A DNA stretch of 64,000 nucleotides from Micromonospora sp. WMMD1128 (GTDB lineage: Bacteria > Actinomycetota > Actinomycetes > Mycobacteriales > Micromonosporaceae). A model generated the notes under the pieces. It did not search any database. It was not told the origin of the DNA and saw only the letters and a program-made list of their open reading frames with translations. The position numbers and the translations under genes are program-made. Position 1 is the stretch's first letter. Each line of letters starts with the position of its first letter. The stretch covers positions 372,001 through 436,000 of the forward strand of contig NZ_CP114902.1 in the NCBI RefSeq assembly GCF_027497235.1, read 5' to 3'. This document shows, piece by piece, positions 16,998 to 24,851 of this stretch.

Positions 16998-17741
16998 GTG
17001 CTCGCCACCCGCGGTCTGACCTGGCGGATCGGTGAGGTCGCCATCGTCGACTCCGTCTACCTCGACCTGGCGCCGGGGGAGTTCCTCGGCGTGATCGGGC
17101 CCAACGGCGCCGGCAAGACCTCGCTGTTCAACCTGATCACCGGCCTGCGCCGGCCCACCGAGGGCAGGGTCGTGCTGGACGGGGCGGACGTCACCACGCT
17201 CCCGGTGCACCGGCGGGCCCGGCTCGGCCTGGGGCGTACCTTCCAGGCGTCCTCCGTCTTCGGCTCGCTGACGGTGCGGGAGAACGTCCGGCTCGCCGTA
17301 CAGGCGCACCGGGGTGGCTCGCTGAAGCTGTGGCGGCGGGCGGCGGCCGACCGGGAGGTGGCCGCCGCCGCCGACGCGGCGCTCGACCGGGTCGGCCTGC
17401 ACCACCGGGGTACGGCGTTGGCCGGCACGCTCGCCCACGGCGAGAAACGCAAGCTGGAGATCGCCCTGCTGCTCGCCGGGGAACCCCGGGTGATGCTGCT
17501 GGACGAGCCGATGGCCGGGGTGAGCGCCGAGGACGTGCCGGAGCTGGTCCGCGTGATCAAGTCGCTGACCGGGGACAGCGGGCGGGCGGTGCTCATGGTG
17601 GAACACCACATGGACGTGATCCTGGAACTGGCCGACCGGATCGCCGTGATGCACCACGGCGCGCTGCTGGCCTGCGACACCCCGGAAACGGTGATGGCGA
17701 ACGCCACCGTGCAGGAGGCGTACCTGGGGGAGTCACTGTGA
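16998..17741 (+). CDS. ABC transporter ATP-binding protein (LivG type)
   Basis: 247 residues from GTG. Walker A GPNGAGKTS (about 35-43), family-specific insert before the helical domain, signature replaced by LAHGEKRKLEIALLL, Walker B VMLLDEPMAG and H-loop VEHHMD. This is the longer LivG-like ATPase of hydrophobic-amino-acid uptake systems. Four bases after the binding-protein gene, and its TGA overlaps the next start (GTGA). Confidence 0.95.
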   Translation: MLATRGLTWRIGEVAIVDSVYLDLAPGEFLGVIGPNGAGKTSLFNLITGLRRPTEGRVVLDGADVTTLPVHRRARLGLGRTFQASSVFGSLTVRENVRLAVQAHRGGSLKLWRRAAADREVAAAADAALDRVGLHHRGTALAGTLAHGEKRKLEIALLLAGEPRVMLLDEPMAGVSAEDVPELVRVIKSLTGDSGRAVLMVEHHMDVILELADRIAVMHHGALLACDTPETVMANATVQEAYLGESL

Positions 17742-17803
17742 GCGCGAGGAGTGAGCCGGGTTTGCGAGCCCCGCAGTCGCGAACGACGGGCGGCACTGTG
17801 AGT
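17735..17803. repeat. 9-bp direct repeat bounding a 60-bp in-frame insertion at the start of the second ATPase
   Basis: CACTGTGAG at 17735-17743 recurs at 17795-17803, exactly 60 bp (20 codons) later. The second copy places a GTG before SEPVLSVEDL, where LivF proteins normally begin. The inserted DNA would add an unusual Ser/Arg/Pro-rich leader. From memory, similar leader sequences occur at starts of many Micromonospora genes. Confidence 0.55.
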
Positions 17804-18532
17804 GAACCCGTTCTCAGCGTCGAGGACCTGTCCGTGCGGATCGCCGGGCTGCACATCCTCCAGGGCGTGTCGTTCGAGGTGGCACCGACCGGCGTCACCG
17901 TGCTGCTCGGGCGCAACGGCGTCGGCAAGACCACCACGCTGCGCGCGATCGTCGGGCTGACCCCCCGGGGCGGCGAGGTACGCGGCACCGTGCGGATGGG
18001 CGCGCGGAGCCTGCTGACCCGCCCCACCCACCGGCTGGTCCGCGACGGCCTCGGCTACGTGCCGGAGGACAGGTGCGTCTTCGCCGGGCTCACCGTCGCG
18101 GAGAACCTGCGACTCGCCGAACGGCGGGGCACCACCCCGGCGTACGACAAGGTTTTCGCGCTCTTCCCGGAGCTGGACCGGCGCGGACGGCAACGGGCCG
18201 GTTCGCTCTCCGGCGGGCAGCAGCAGATGCTCGCGATCGGCCGGGTGCTCCTCAACGACAACCGGCTGCTGCTCGTCGACGAGCCGACCAAGGGGTTGGC
18301 GCCGAAGGTGGTGACCGAGGTGGCCGAGGTGCTGGAACGGGTCGCGGAGTCCGTGCCGGTGCTGCTGGTCGAGCAGAACCTTGCGGTGGTGCGGCGGCTG
18401 GCGTCCGACGCGGTGGTGCTCTCCACCGGGAAGGTCGCCTGGACCGGTGACGCCCGGGAACTGCTGCTGGAGACCGCGCTCACCAAGTCGCTGCTGGGTG
18501 TGGGCGCCGGTTCCGGGGAGGTACACGCGTGA
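17738..18532 (+). CDS. ABC transporter ATP-binding protein (LivF type)
   Basis: 264 residues from GTG 17738, or 244 from GTG 17798. Walker A GRNGVGKTTT, signature LSGGQQQMLAIGRVLL, Walker B LLLVDEPTKGLAPK and H-loop VEQNL: the shorter LivF-like partner of the LivG-like subunit. The first start is coupled to the preceding stop (GTGA). The extra leader of about 20 residues appears to come from a 60-bp insertion bounded by a 9-bp direct repeat. Without the insertion the original GTGA overlap would lead straight into the conserved N-terminus. Confidence 0.93.
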   Translation: MSARSEPGLRAPQSRTTGGTVSEPVLSVEDLSVRIAGLHILQGVSFEVAPTGVTVLLGRNGVGKTTTLRAIVGLTPRGGEVRGTVRMGARSLLTRPTHRLVRDGLGYVPEDRCVFAGLTVAENLRLAERRGTTPAYDKVFALFPELDRRGRQRAGSLSGGQQQMLAIGRVLLNDNRLLLVDEPTKGLAPKVVTEVAEVLERVAESVPVLLVEQNLAVVRRLASDAVVLSTGKVAWTGDARELLLETALTKSLLGVGAGSGEVHA

Positions 18533-19419
18533 ACACGGTGGTCCTGTTGACGCTGACCGGGCTCGGCCTGGCGGCGCTCTACTTCCTCGTCGCCTCCGGC
18601 CTGTCCCTGGTCTTCGGCCTCGCCGACGTGCTCAACTTCGCGCACGGGCTGTTCCTCGGCGTCGGCGCGTACGCGACCTGGTGGGCGGCGGGCAACCTGC
18701 CGGGCGCCGGGCCGGACGGGTTCGGCTTCGTGGTGGCGGTGCTCTTCGGGGTGCTTGCCGGGTCGCTCGTCGCGGTGCTCGTCGAGCTGGTGCTGATCCG
18801 GCCGCTCTACTCCCGCACCATCGAACAGGTGCTTGTCACAGTCGGCCTGTCGCTTGCCGGCGTGGCGCTGCTCCAGGCCACCTGGGGCGCGGACCCGCGT
18901 ACGTTCCCGCGCCCCGACTGGAGCCGGCAGGTGACCTCGGTGCTCGGCGCGCAGGTGCCCAACGCCGGGCTGCTGCTGATCGTCGCCGCCGTGGTGGTGC
19001 TCGGCGCGCTGCTGGCGTTCCTGCGCTGGACCCGCTACGGCCTGATCATCCGGGCCGGGGTGGAGAACCGGGAGATGGTGACCGCGCTCGGCATCGACGT
19101 GCGCAAGGCGTTCACCCTGGTCTTCGCGATCGGCGGGGCCGCCGCCGCGCTTGCCGGCGCGCTCGGCGGCGTCTACTTCGGCACCGTCTCGCCCGGCCAG
19201 GGCGGCTCGCTGCTGATCTTCGCCTTCATCGTGGTGGTGATCGGCGGGATGGGCTCGGTGGTCGGGTCCGCGTACGCGGCGGTCGCGGTGGGGCTGCTGC
19301 AACAGTTCGTCAACTACTACGGCACGTCCGGCCTGGGTGACCTCTGCGTGGTCGGCCTACTCGCCGTGGTGCTGCTGCTGCGTCCGCAGGGCCTGGCCGG
19401 AAAGGTGGCTCACGCATGA
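18529..19419 (+). CDS. ABC transporter permease (LivH type)
   Basis: 296 residues, about eight hydrophobic helices. The GLADVLNFAHGLFLGVGAY segment and the later GIDVRKAFTLVFAIGGAAAALAG segment are the paired LivH hallmarks of the hydrophobic-amino-acid uptake (HAAT) permeases. GTGA overlap with the preceding ATPase gene and ATGA overlap with the next permease. Confidence 0.95.
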   Translation: MNTVVLLTLTGLGLAALYFLVASGLSLVFGLADVLNFAHGLFLGVGAYATWWAAGNLPGAGPDGFGFVVAVLFGVLAGSLVAVLVELVLIRPLYSRTIEQVLVTVGLSLAGVALLQATWGADPRTFPRPDWSRQVTSVLGAQVPNAGLLLIVAAVVVLGALLAFLRWTRYGLIIRAGVENREMVTALGIDVRKAFTLVFAIGGAAAALAGALGGVYFGTVSPGQGGSLLIFAFIVVVIGGMGSVVGSAYAAVAVGLLQQFVNYYGTSGLGDLCVVGLLAVVLLLRPQGLAGKVAHA

Positions 19420-20525
19420 CCAACTCGGTGGTCGACGCGCCCCCGGCGCGGGTGCCCGACGAACTCGCGCCCCGGCCCGCCCGGTGGCACCGGGTGCGTC
19501 CGTACCTGCCGCTCGTGGCCCTGGTGGTGGCGGCGGTCCTGCCCTACTCCACGCTGAGCCTGCCCGGCATCTTCGAGGGGCCGCTGAACTCGCCCGGCAC
19601 GCTGCAACTGCTCGCCATCTGCCTGGTCTTCGGCGGTCTCGCGGCCGGCTACGACCTGCTGTTCGGGCGCACCGGCATGCTCTCCTTCGGGCACGCGCTC
19701 TACTTCGCTGCCGGCGTCTACGGCACCGACGTGCTCGTCACCAAGGCCGGGCTGCCGCTGTGGCAGGCCGGCGTGCTGACCGTGGTCGGCGGCACCACCC
19801 TCGCCGCGCTCCTCGGCGCGGTGGCGCTGCGCACCGTGGGCATCGCGTTCGCCATGGTGACGCTGGCCTTCGCGCAGGTCGGGGCGATCCTGGTGGCCCG
19901 CGACTTCGGCGGGTTGACCGGCGGCGAGGAAGGGCTGCCGCTCGACGTGTCCGGGCTGCCGGCGGCGCTCGTCGGCGTCACCAACACGGTCAACCTCTAC
20001 TGGCTGGCGCTCGCGTACCTGGCGCTCGTGGTGCTGGTGGTGCACCGGGTCAGCGGCTCGCCGACCGGGCGGGTGCTGGCCGGGCTGCGCGACGACGAGC
20101 GCCGGATCGGGGTGCTCGGGCTCGACCCGTACCGGTTCAAGCTTGTCGCGTTCACCCTGGCCGGTGGCCTGGCGAGCGCCGGCGGGGTGGTCTACGTGCT
20201 GATCGTGGGCGGCGCCAGCCCGCACATCACGTCGTCCGAGCTGACCCTGTCGCTGCTGGTGATGGTGGTGCTCGGCGGCCCGGGCACGCGGTGGGGCCCG
20301 GTGCTGGGCGGCATCCTCTACATGTACCTGGACCACCGCTTGACCGCGTTCGGCACCAGCGACGCCGTGAACAGCCTCCCGGCGTTCCTGAGCCACCCGC
20401 TCAGCCAGCCCCTGTTCGTCCTGGGCACGGTCTTCATCCTGGCGGTGTACTTCTTCCCCGGCGGCCTGGCCAGCCTCCGCTCCCGCCTGTCCCCGCTCCT
20501 GGCCTCCCTCCCCTCCCGCCGCTGA
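19416..20525 (+). CDS. ABC transporter permease (LivM type)
   Basis: 369 residues with an N-terminal cytosolic extension of about 30 residues and then multiple membrane helices. FGRTGMLSFGHALYFAAGVYG and LDPYRFKLVAFTLAGGLASAGGVVY are the LivM signature segments. Last gene of the transporter operon. A palindromic repeat lies 32 bp past its stop. Confidence 0.95.
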   Translation: MTNSVVDAPPARVPDELAPRPARWHRVRPYLPLVALVVAAVLPYSTLSLPGIFEGPLNSPGTLQLLAICLVFGGLAAGYDLLFGRTGMLSFGHALYFAAGVYGTDVLVTKAGLPLWQAGVLTVVGGTTLAALLGAVALRTVGIAFAMVTLAFAQVGAILVARDFGGLTGGEEGLPLDVSGLPAALVGVTNTVNLYWLALAYLALVVLVVHRVSGSPTGRVLAGLRDDERRIGVLGLDPYRFKLVAFTLAGGLASAGGVVYVLIVGGASPHITSSELTLSLLVMVVLGGPGTRWGPVLGGILYMYLDHRLTAFGTSDAVNSLPAFLSHPLSQPLFVLGTVFILAVYFFPGGLASLRSRLSPLLASLPSRR

Positions 20526-20556
20526 CCCCCCTGCGCTGCCCGGCCCGCTCCTGGTC

Positions 20557-20619
20557 CGGCGATCATGAAGTTAACGGCGCGACACGCCGGGCGGGGTGAC
20601 GCCAACTTCATGATCGCCG
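20557..20619. repeat. Palindromic repeat, GATCATGAAGTT family, copy 1
   Basis: Arms of 16 bp (CGGCGATCATGAAGTT at 20557-20572, complement at 20604-20619) separated by 31 bp. The same core arm sequence, partly with GGC following, recurs at 26463-26524 and 39471-39527. Lies between the permease gene and the helicase gene; may serve as a terminator. Confidence 0.85.
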
Positions 20620-20656
20620 GGAGCGGCGGGTGCGCGGCCCCTGGTAGAAATGCCGG

Positions 20657-22774
20657 ATGAGGCAGGATCGGGAGGTTGTGCGGGAACGGGCCGAGGCGGT
20701 GCTGCGGCGGCTGGCGGGGGACCACGCCCGGCTGCGTGAGGACCAGTGGCTTGCCATCGAGGCGCTTGTCGTCGACCGGCGACGGGTGCTCTGCGTCCAA
20801 CGCACCGGGTGGGGCAAGTCGGCCGTCTACTTCGTGGCCACCGCGCTGCTGCGGGAGCACGGCGAGCACGGGCCCACCGTGATCGTGTCGCCGCTGCTGG
20901 CGTTGATGCGCAACCAGGTCGACGCCGCCGCCCGGGCCGGCATCCGTGCCCGCACCATCAACTCGGCAAACCTCGACGAGTGGGACGAGATCACCGCCGA
21001 GATCACCGCCGGGTCCGTCGACGTGCTGCTGATCAGCCCGGAACGCCTGAACAATCCGGACTTCCGCGACGGGGTGCTGCCGAAACTCGCCGCCACCACC
21101 GGGCTGCTGGTGGTGGACGAGGCGCACTGCGTCTCCGACTGGGGGCACGACTTCCGCCCCGACTACCGCCGGTTGCGGACCTTCCTGGCCAACCTGCCCG
21201 AGCACACGCCGGTGCTCGCCACCACGGCCACCGCCAACGCCCGGGTCACCCGCGACGTGGCGGAACAACTCGGGGACGCGCTCGTGCTGCGCGGCACCCT
21301 CGACCGGGAGTCGCTGCGCCTCGGCGTACTCGAACTGCCGAGCCCGGCCCACCGCCTGGCCTGGCTCGCCGACCACCTGGACCGGCTCCCCGGCTCGGGC
21401 ATCGTCTACACGCTCACCGTGGCCGCGGCCACCGAGACGGCCGACTTCCTGCGCGGCCGGGGCTGGTCGGTGGCGTCCTACACCGGGCAGGCCGAGGACG
21501 CCGACCGCCGCGCCGCCGAGCAGGACCTGCTCGACAACAAGATCAAGGCGCTGGTCGCCACGAGCGCGCTCGGCATGGGCTTCGACAAGCCCGACCTCGG
21601 CTTCGTGGTGCACCTCGGCGCGCCGCCGTCGCCGATCGCCTACTACCAGCAGGTCGGCCGCGCCGGCCGGGCCGTCGACCAGGCCGAGGTGCTGCTCCTG
21701 CCCGGCGTCGAGGACGCGGCCATCTGGCGTTACTTCGCCTCGCTCGCCTTCCCGCCCGAGGAACAGGTCCGCACCGTGCTCGCCGCGCTCGACACCGACC
21801 GGCCGATCTCCACCCAGGCCCTGGAACCGGTCGTCGACCTGCGCCGGGCCCGCCTGGAACTGATGCTCAAGGTGCTCGACGTCGACGGCGCGGTCCGCCG
21901 GGTACGCGGCGGCTGGCTCGCCACCGGAGAACCCTGGACCTACGACGAGGCCCGCCTGCGGCGCGTCGCCGAGGCGCGCGCCGCCGAGCAGCGGGCCATG
22001 CGGGAGTACGCGGCCACCTCCGGCTGCCGGATGCGCTACCTGCGGGAAGGGCTCGACGACACCGGGGCGGAGGACTGCGGCAGGTGCGACAACTGCGCCG
22101 GGCCGCTGTTCGACGCCGACGTGTCCGCCGAGGCGCTCACCACCGCGCAGACCTTCCTCGGCCGCCCCGGCGTCCAGGTCGCGCCGAAGAAGCTCTGGCC
22201 GACCGGGTTGGAGGCGGTCGGCGTACCCCTGAAGGGCCGGATCGCCCCGGCGGAGCAGGCGCTGCCCGGGCGGGCCGTGGGCCGCCTGTCCGACCTCGGG
22301 TGGGGCGGGCGGTTGCGGGGCCTGGTCGGGCCGGACGCGCCGGACGGGCCGGTGCCCGACGACGTGGTGGCGGCCGTGGTCGAGGTGCTGAAGGCGTGGG
22401 CGCACGGCGACGACCCGTGGCCCCGCCGCCCGGCCGGCGTGGTCGCGGTCGGCTCCCGGACCCGGCCGCTGCTCGTCGGTTCGCTTGCCGAGCGGATCGC
22501 CACGGTCGGCCGGCTGCCGCTGCTCGGCCTGGTCACTCCGACCGGCCCGGCCGGGGCCGGCGGACCGCGCGGCAACAGCGCCCAGCGGGTACGCGCCCTG
22601 CACGACGCCTTCCACCTGCCGGACGAGGTGGCCGATGCGCTGCCCGCGCTGGGTGGGCCGGTGCTGCTCGTCGACGACCTGGTCGACTCCGGTTGGACGA
22701 TGGGCGTGGTGGCGCGGCTGCTACGCCGTGCCGGCGCGCCGGACGTGCTGCCCCTCGCCCTCGCCAGCATGTAA
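20657..22774 (+). CDS. RecQ-like DNA helicase fused to a phosphoribosyltransferase-like domain
   Basis: 705 residues. RecQ-type superfamily 2 helicase: LREDQWLAIEALV (motif 0), GWGKS (51-55), DEAHCVSDWGHDFRP (DEAH 154-157 plus the RecQ aromatic-rich loop), TATAN, ALGMGFDKPD and QQVGRAGR. A RecQ-type zinc site follows (CGRCDNC near 473-479, with an upstream Cys). The HRDC domain is absent. The C-terminal 115 residues carry VLLVDDLVDSGWTM, the PRPP-binding acidic-pair motif of type I phosphoribosyltransferases (ComFC-like). Probable role in DNA repair or nucleic-acid processing; the function of the fused domain is unknown. The stop codon TAA is the first base triplet of a hairpin repeat. Confidence 0.9.
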   Translation: MRQDREVVRERAEAVLRRLAGDHARLREDQWLAIEALVVDRRRVLCVQRTGWGKSAVYFVATALLREHGEHGPTVIVSPLLALMRNQVDAAARAGIRARTINSANLDEWDEITAEITAGSVDVLLISPERLNNPDFRDGVLPKLAATTGLLVVDEAHCVSDWGHDFRPDYRRLRTFLANLPEHTPVLATTATANARVTRDVAEQLGDALVLRGTLDRESLRLGVLELPSPAHRLAWLADHLDRLPGSGIVYTLTVAAATETADFLRGRGWSVASYTGQAEDADRRAAEQDLLDNKIKALVATSALGMGFDKPDLGFVVHLGAPPSPIAYYQQVGRAGRAVDQAEVLLLPGVEDAAIWRYFASLAFPPEEQVRTVLAALDTDRPISTQALEPVVDLRRARLELMLKVLDVDGAVRRVRGGWLATGEPWTYDEARLRRVAEARAAEQRAMREYAATSGCRMRYLREGLDDTGAEDCGRCDNCAGPLFDADVSAEALTTAQTFLGRPGVQVAPKKLWPTGLEAVGVPLKGRIAPAEQALPGRAVGRLSDLGWGGRLRGLVGPDAPDGPVPDDVVAAVVEVLKAWAHGDDPWPRRPAGVVAVGSRTRPLLVGSLAERIATVGRLPLLGLVTPTGPAGAGGPRGNSAQRVRALHDAFHLPDEVADALPALGGPVLLVDDLVDSGWTMGVVARLLRRAGAPDVLPLALASM

Positions 22775-22824
22775 GGCGGGGGCCCCGGTTAACGCATTCT
22801 GCATAGGCGGGGCCCCCGCTTAAC
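22771..22824. repeat. TAA-led GC hairpin repeat, copy 1 (supplies the helicase stop codon)
   Basis: GTAAGGCGGGGGCCCCG pairs with CGGGGCCCCCGCTTAAC around a loop containing TTAACGCATTCTGCATAGG. The TAA at the left end (22772-22774) is the stop of the helicase gene. The related copy at 40993-41046 has the identical loop in the opposite orientation. Very likely acts as a transcription terminator. Confidence 0.85.
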
Positions 22825-22902
22825 ACCTGTGCTCCTGCGAGCCGTGCCACCGTGCGCGCGGCCGTCGGCGGCGGGCGGCCCGGCCGGCGGTACCGTGGGG
22901 CC

Positions 22903-23133
22903 ATGACCGAGCAGCGACCCGTCGTCCAGACGTACACCGTGACCGGGATGACCTGCGAACACTGCGTGCGGGCGGTGACCGGGGAACTGTCCGCCCTGCC
23001 GGGCGTCGACGAGGTCCGGGTCGACCTGGCCCGGGGGACGGCCACGGTCACCAGCGCGGCCCCGCTGCCGGTGGAGTCCGTCCGCGCCGCCGTCGACGAG
23101 GCGGGTTACGAGCTGGCCGGCGGCGTTGCCTGA
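22903..23133 (+). CDS. Heavy-metal-associated domain protein (CopZ-like metallochaperone)
   Basis: 76 residues, a single HMA domain. GMTCEHCVRAV carries the CxxC Cu(I)-binding pair near residues 14-17, and the rest follows the ferredoxin-like fold (VDEVRVDLARGTATVTS). Its last eight bases overlap the start of the next gene, which encodes a His-rich membrane-anchored protein, so the pair probably handles copper or a similar metal. No P-type ATPase gene is nearby. Confidence 0.9.
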   Translation: MTEQRPVVQTYTVTGMTCEHCVRAVTGELSALPGVDEVRVDLARGTATVTSAAPLPVESVRAAVDEAGYELAGGVA

Positions 23134-24166
23134 GTCGTCGCCACTCGCGAGTCCGCCCGGCGTCGACGGCACCGTTGCGGATGTCGGTGGCGTCGGGGAA
23201 GGTGCGGCGACCGGCTCCGGGGGCGCGGCGGCGGGACCGGTCGCGGTGGACCGGGAGACGTTGCGGTTGGCCCTGGTGGTGGGCGGCCTGGTGCTGGCCG
23301 TGCTGCTCGGCTTCGGGCTGGGCCGGCTGAATCCGCCGGCGAACCCCGCCGCCGCCGTCCCGACCGGTGACGCTGCGACGACCGGGGGCGACCACTCCCA
23401 CGCGCCCGGCACCGGCGCCCACTCGCACGACGGGGCGACGGTGACCCAGGGCGGTGGGGACGGCGCGACCGGCCTGTCGGTCAGCTCGGCCGGCTACACG
23501 CTCGTCCCGTCGGCCCGCGAGCTGACCGCCGGCCGCACCGGTGAGCTGCGCTTCCAGGTCCGCGACGACAGGCGTCGGGCGGTCACCCGGTTCGCCGTCG
23601 TGCACGACAAGCCGATGCACGTGATCGTGGTGCGCCGCGACCTCACCGGCTACCGGCACCTGCATCCGACGATGGCCGCCGACGGCACCTGGTCGGTGCC
23701 CTTGACCCCGCCCGAGCCGGGCGCCTGGCGGATGTACGCGGACTTCACCGTGGTCGCCGACGACGGCCGCCAGGTCGCCGCCGTGCTCGGCGCCGACCTC
23801 GCCGTGCCGGGCGGGTACGCGCCCCAACCGCTGCCCGCCCCGGCCACGTCGGCCACGGTCGACGGGTTCACCGCCGCGTACACCGGCACGCCCGAGGTCG
23901 GGCGGGCCGCGCCGCTGCGGTTCCGGGTCACCGGCGCCGGTGGCGGGGCCGCGCCGCTGGAGCCTTACCTCGGCGCGTACGGGCACCTGGTCGCGCTGCG
24001 CGAGGGTGACCTGGGCTATCTGCATGTGCATCCGGAGCCGACGCGCGACGGCGATGCCGTGACGTTCTGGCTGACCGCGCCCGGGCCGGGTCGCTACCGG
24101 ATGTTCCTGGACTTCCAGGTCGCGGGCGTGGTGCGGACCGCGGAGTTCACCCTGACCATCGCCTGA
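23126..24166 (+). CDS. Membrane-anchored His-rich protein, putative metal handling
   Basis: 346 residues from TTG 23126. One membrane helix at about 45-68 (LALVVGGLVLAVLLGFGLGRL), then an extracytoplasmic His-rich linker (GGDHSHAPGTGAHSHDG). Two repeated beta-rich units follow, with paired motifs HVIVVRRDLTGYRHLHP and HLVALREGDLGYLHVHP, each providing several His; the second lies in the 240-346 region. This duplicated pattern resembles Cu-binding YtkA/CopC-like folds found beside copper genes; I do not know a characterised member. Coupled to the chaperone by an eight-base overlap. Confidence 0.7.
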   Translation: MPESSPLASPPGVDGTVADVGGVGEGAATGSGGAAAGPVAVDRETLRLALVVGGLVLAVLLGFGLGRLNPPANPAAAVPTGDAATTGGDHSHAPGTGAHSHDGATVTQGGGDGATGLSVSSAGYTLVPSARELTAGRTGELRFQVRDDRRRAVTRFAVVHDKPMHVIVVRRDLTGYRHLHPTMAADGTWSVPLTPPEPGAWRMYADFTVVADDGRQVAAVLGADLAVPGGYAPQPLPAPATSATVDGFTAAYTGTPEVGRAAPLRFRVTGAGGGAAPLEPYLGAYGHLVALREGDLGYLHVHPEPTRDGDAVTFWLTAPGPGRYRMFLDFQVAGVVRTAEFTLTIA

Positions 24167-24242
24167 CCGGCCGGCCCGCGCGCCAGCCGGCCCGGCGGTA
24201 CACGGTGCAGCCGGCCCGCCTGCGCCAGCCGGAACGCCCGCG

Positions 24243-24662
24243 TCAGCCGGCCCGGCGGACCGGGCGGCGGGCCAGGTAGCGGAGCAGGTCGCGGATGTGG
24301 TGTTTTTCCTCGGCGGGGACGTTCGGGTCGGCGAGCCGTTCCAGGATCACCCGCACGTCGGCCTCGACCGGACCGTCCTCGGTGCCCCGGCGCCGGGGTG
24401 CCGTGCCGGCGTCGGGCAGCCCAAGCGCCCGGAACGCGGCGGCCACCGGCAGATCGAGGGCGGCGCAGAAGCCGCGCACCTTGGCGAGCTCGGGATAGTC
24501 CTGCCAGTCGCCGGCCAGCCAGCGGAACACGGTGGAGCGGCCGACACCGGTGTGGGTGGCGAGGTCGGTCACCGTCCAGCCGCGCTCTTCGCGGGCGTCG
24601 TCGATGGCCCGTCGCACGAAACGCGCGAAGGCCATCTGCGGCGAAACGTCTGCGGAGCCCAT
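24243..24662 (-). CDS. XRE-family helix-turn-helix regulator
   Basis: 139 residues from ATG 24662. HTH: RGWTVTDLATHTGVGRSTVFRWLAGDWQDYPELAKVRGFCAALDLP, about residues 26-72. The C-terminal 60 residues (ADVRVILERLADPNVPAEEKHHIRDLLRYLARR) look helical and could mediate dimerisation. Such genes control development or stress functions in actinomycetes; the target is unknown. Divergent from a small membrane protein with a perfect 18-bp palindrome between them. Confidence 0.8.
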   Translation of the reverse strand: MGSADVSPQMAFARFVRRAIDDAREERGWTVTDLATHTGVGRSTVFRWLAGDWQDYPELAKVRGFCAALDLPVAAAFRALGLPDAGTAPRRRGTEDGPVEADVRVILERLADPNVPAEEKHHIRDLLRYLARRPVRRAG

Positions 24663-24757
24663 CCCTGCTGGAACTGTCCCCTTCCGCCGGTGCGCCCGGC
24701 TCTGCGCCACGAGCCTAGTACGCCCGCGCGAAGAAGTAACTGACTGATCGGTCGCAA

Positions 24758-24775
24758 GGTCCCGCCGGCGGGACC
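24758..24775. promoter_or_regulatory. Perfect 18-bp palindrome in a divergent promoter region
   Basis: GGTCCCGCCGGCGGGACC is fully self-complementary and sits between the XRE regulator and the small membrane protein gene. Candidate operator for the regulator; a random GC-rich palindrome is possible. Confidence 0.4.
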
Positions 24776-24851
24776 GGTGAAGCATGAACGGTTGCGAACT
24801 GTCAACTAAGCTGGTCGAACCCCTCCCCGGCAGCGAATTCAGAGGAGCAGC

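Noticed and set aside
20318..22615. 765-codon minus-strand frame opposite the helicase
   Set aside because: Antisense shadow of a GC-rich gene.
24167..24242. Short CGCCAGCCGG-like repeats after the His-rich protein gene
   Set aside because: Too short and degenerate to separate from general GC-rich low complexity.
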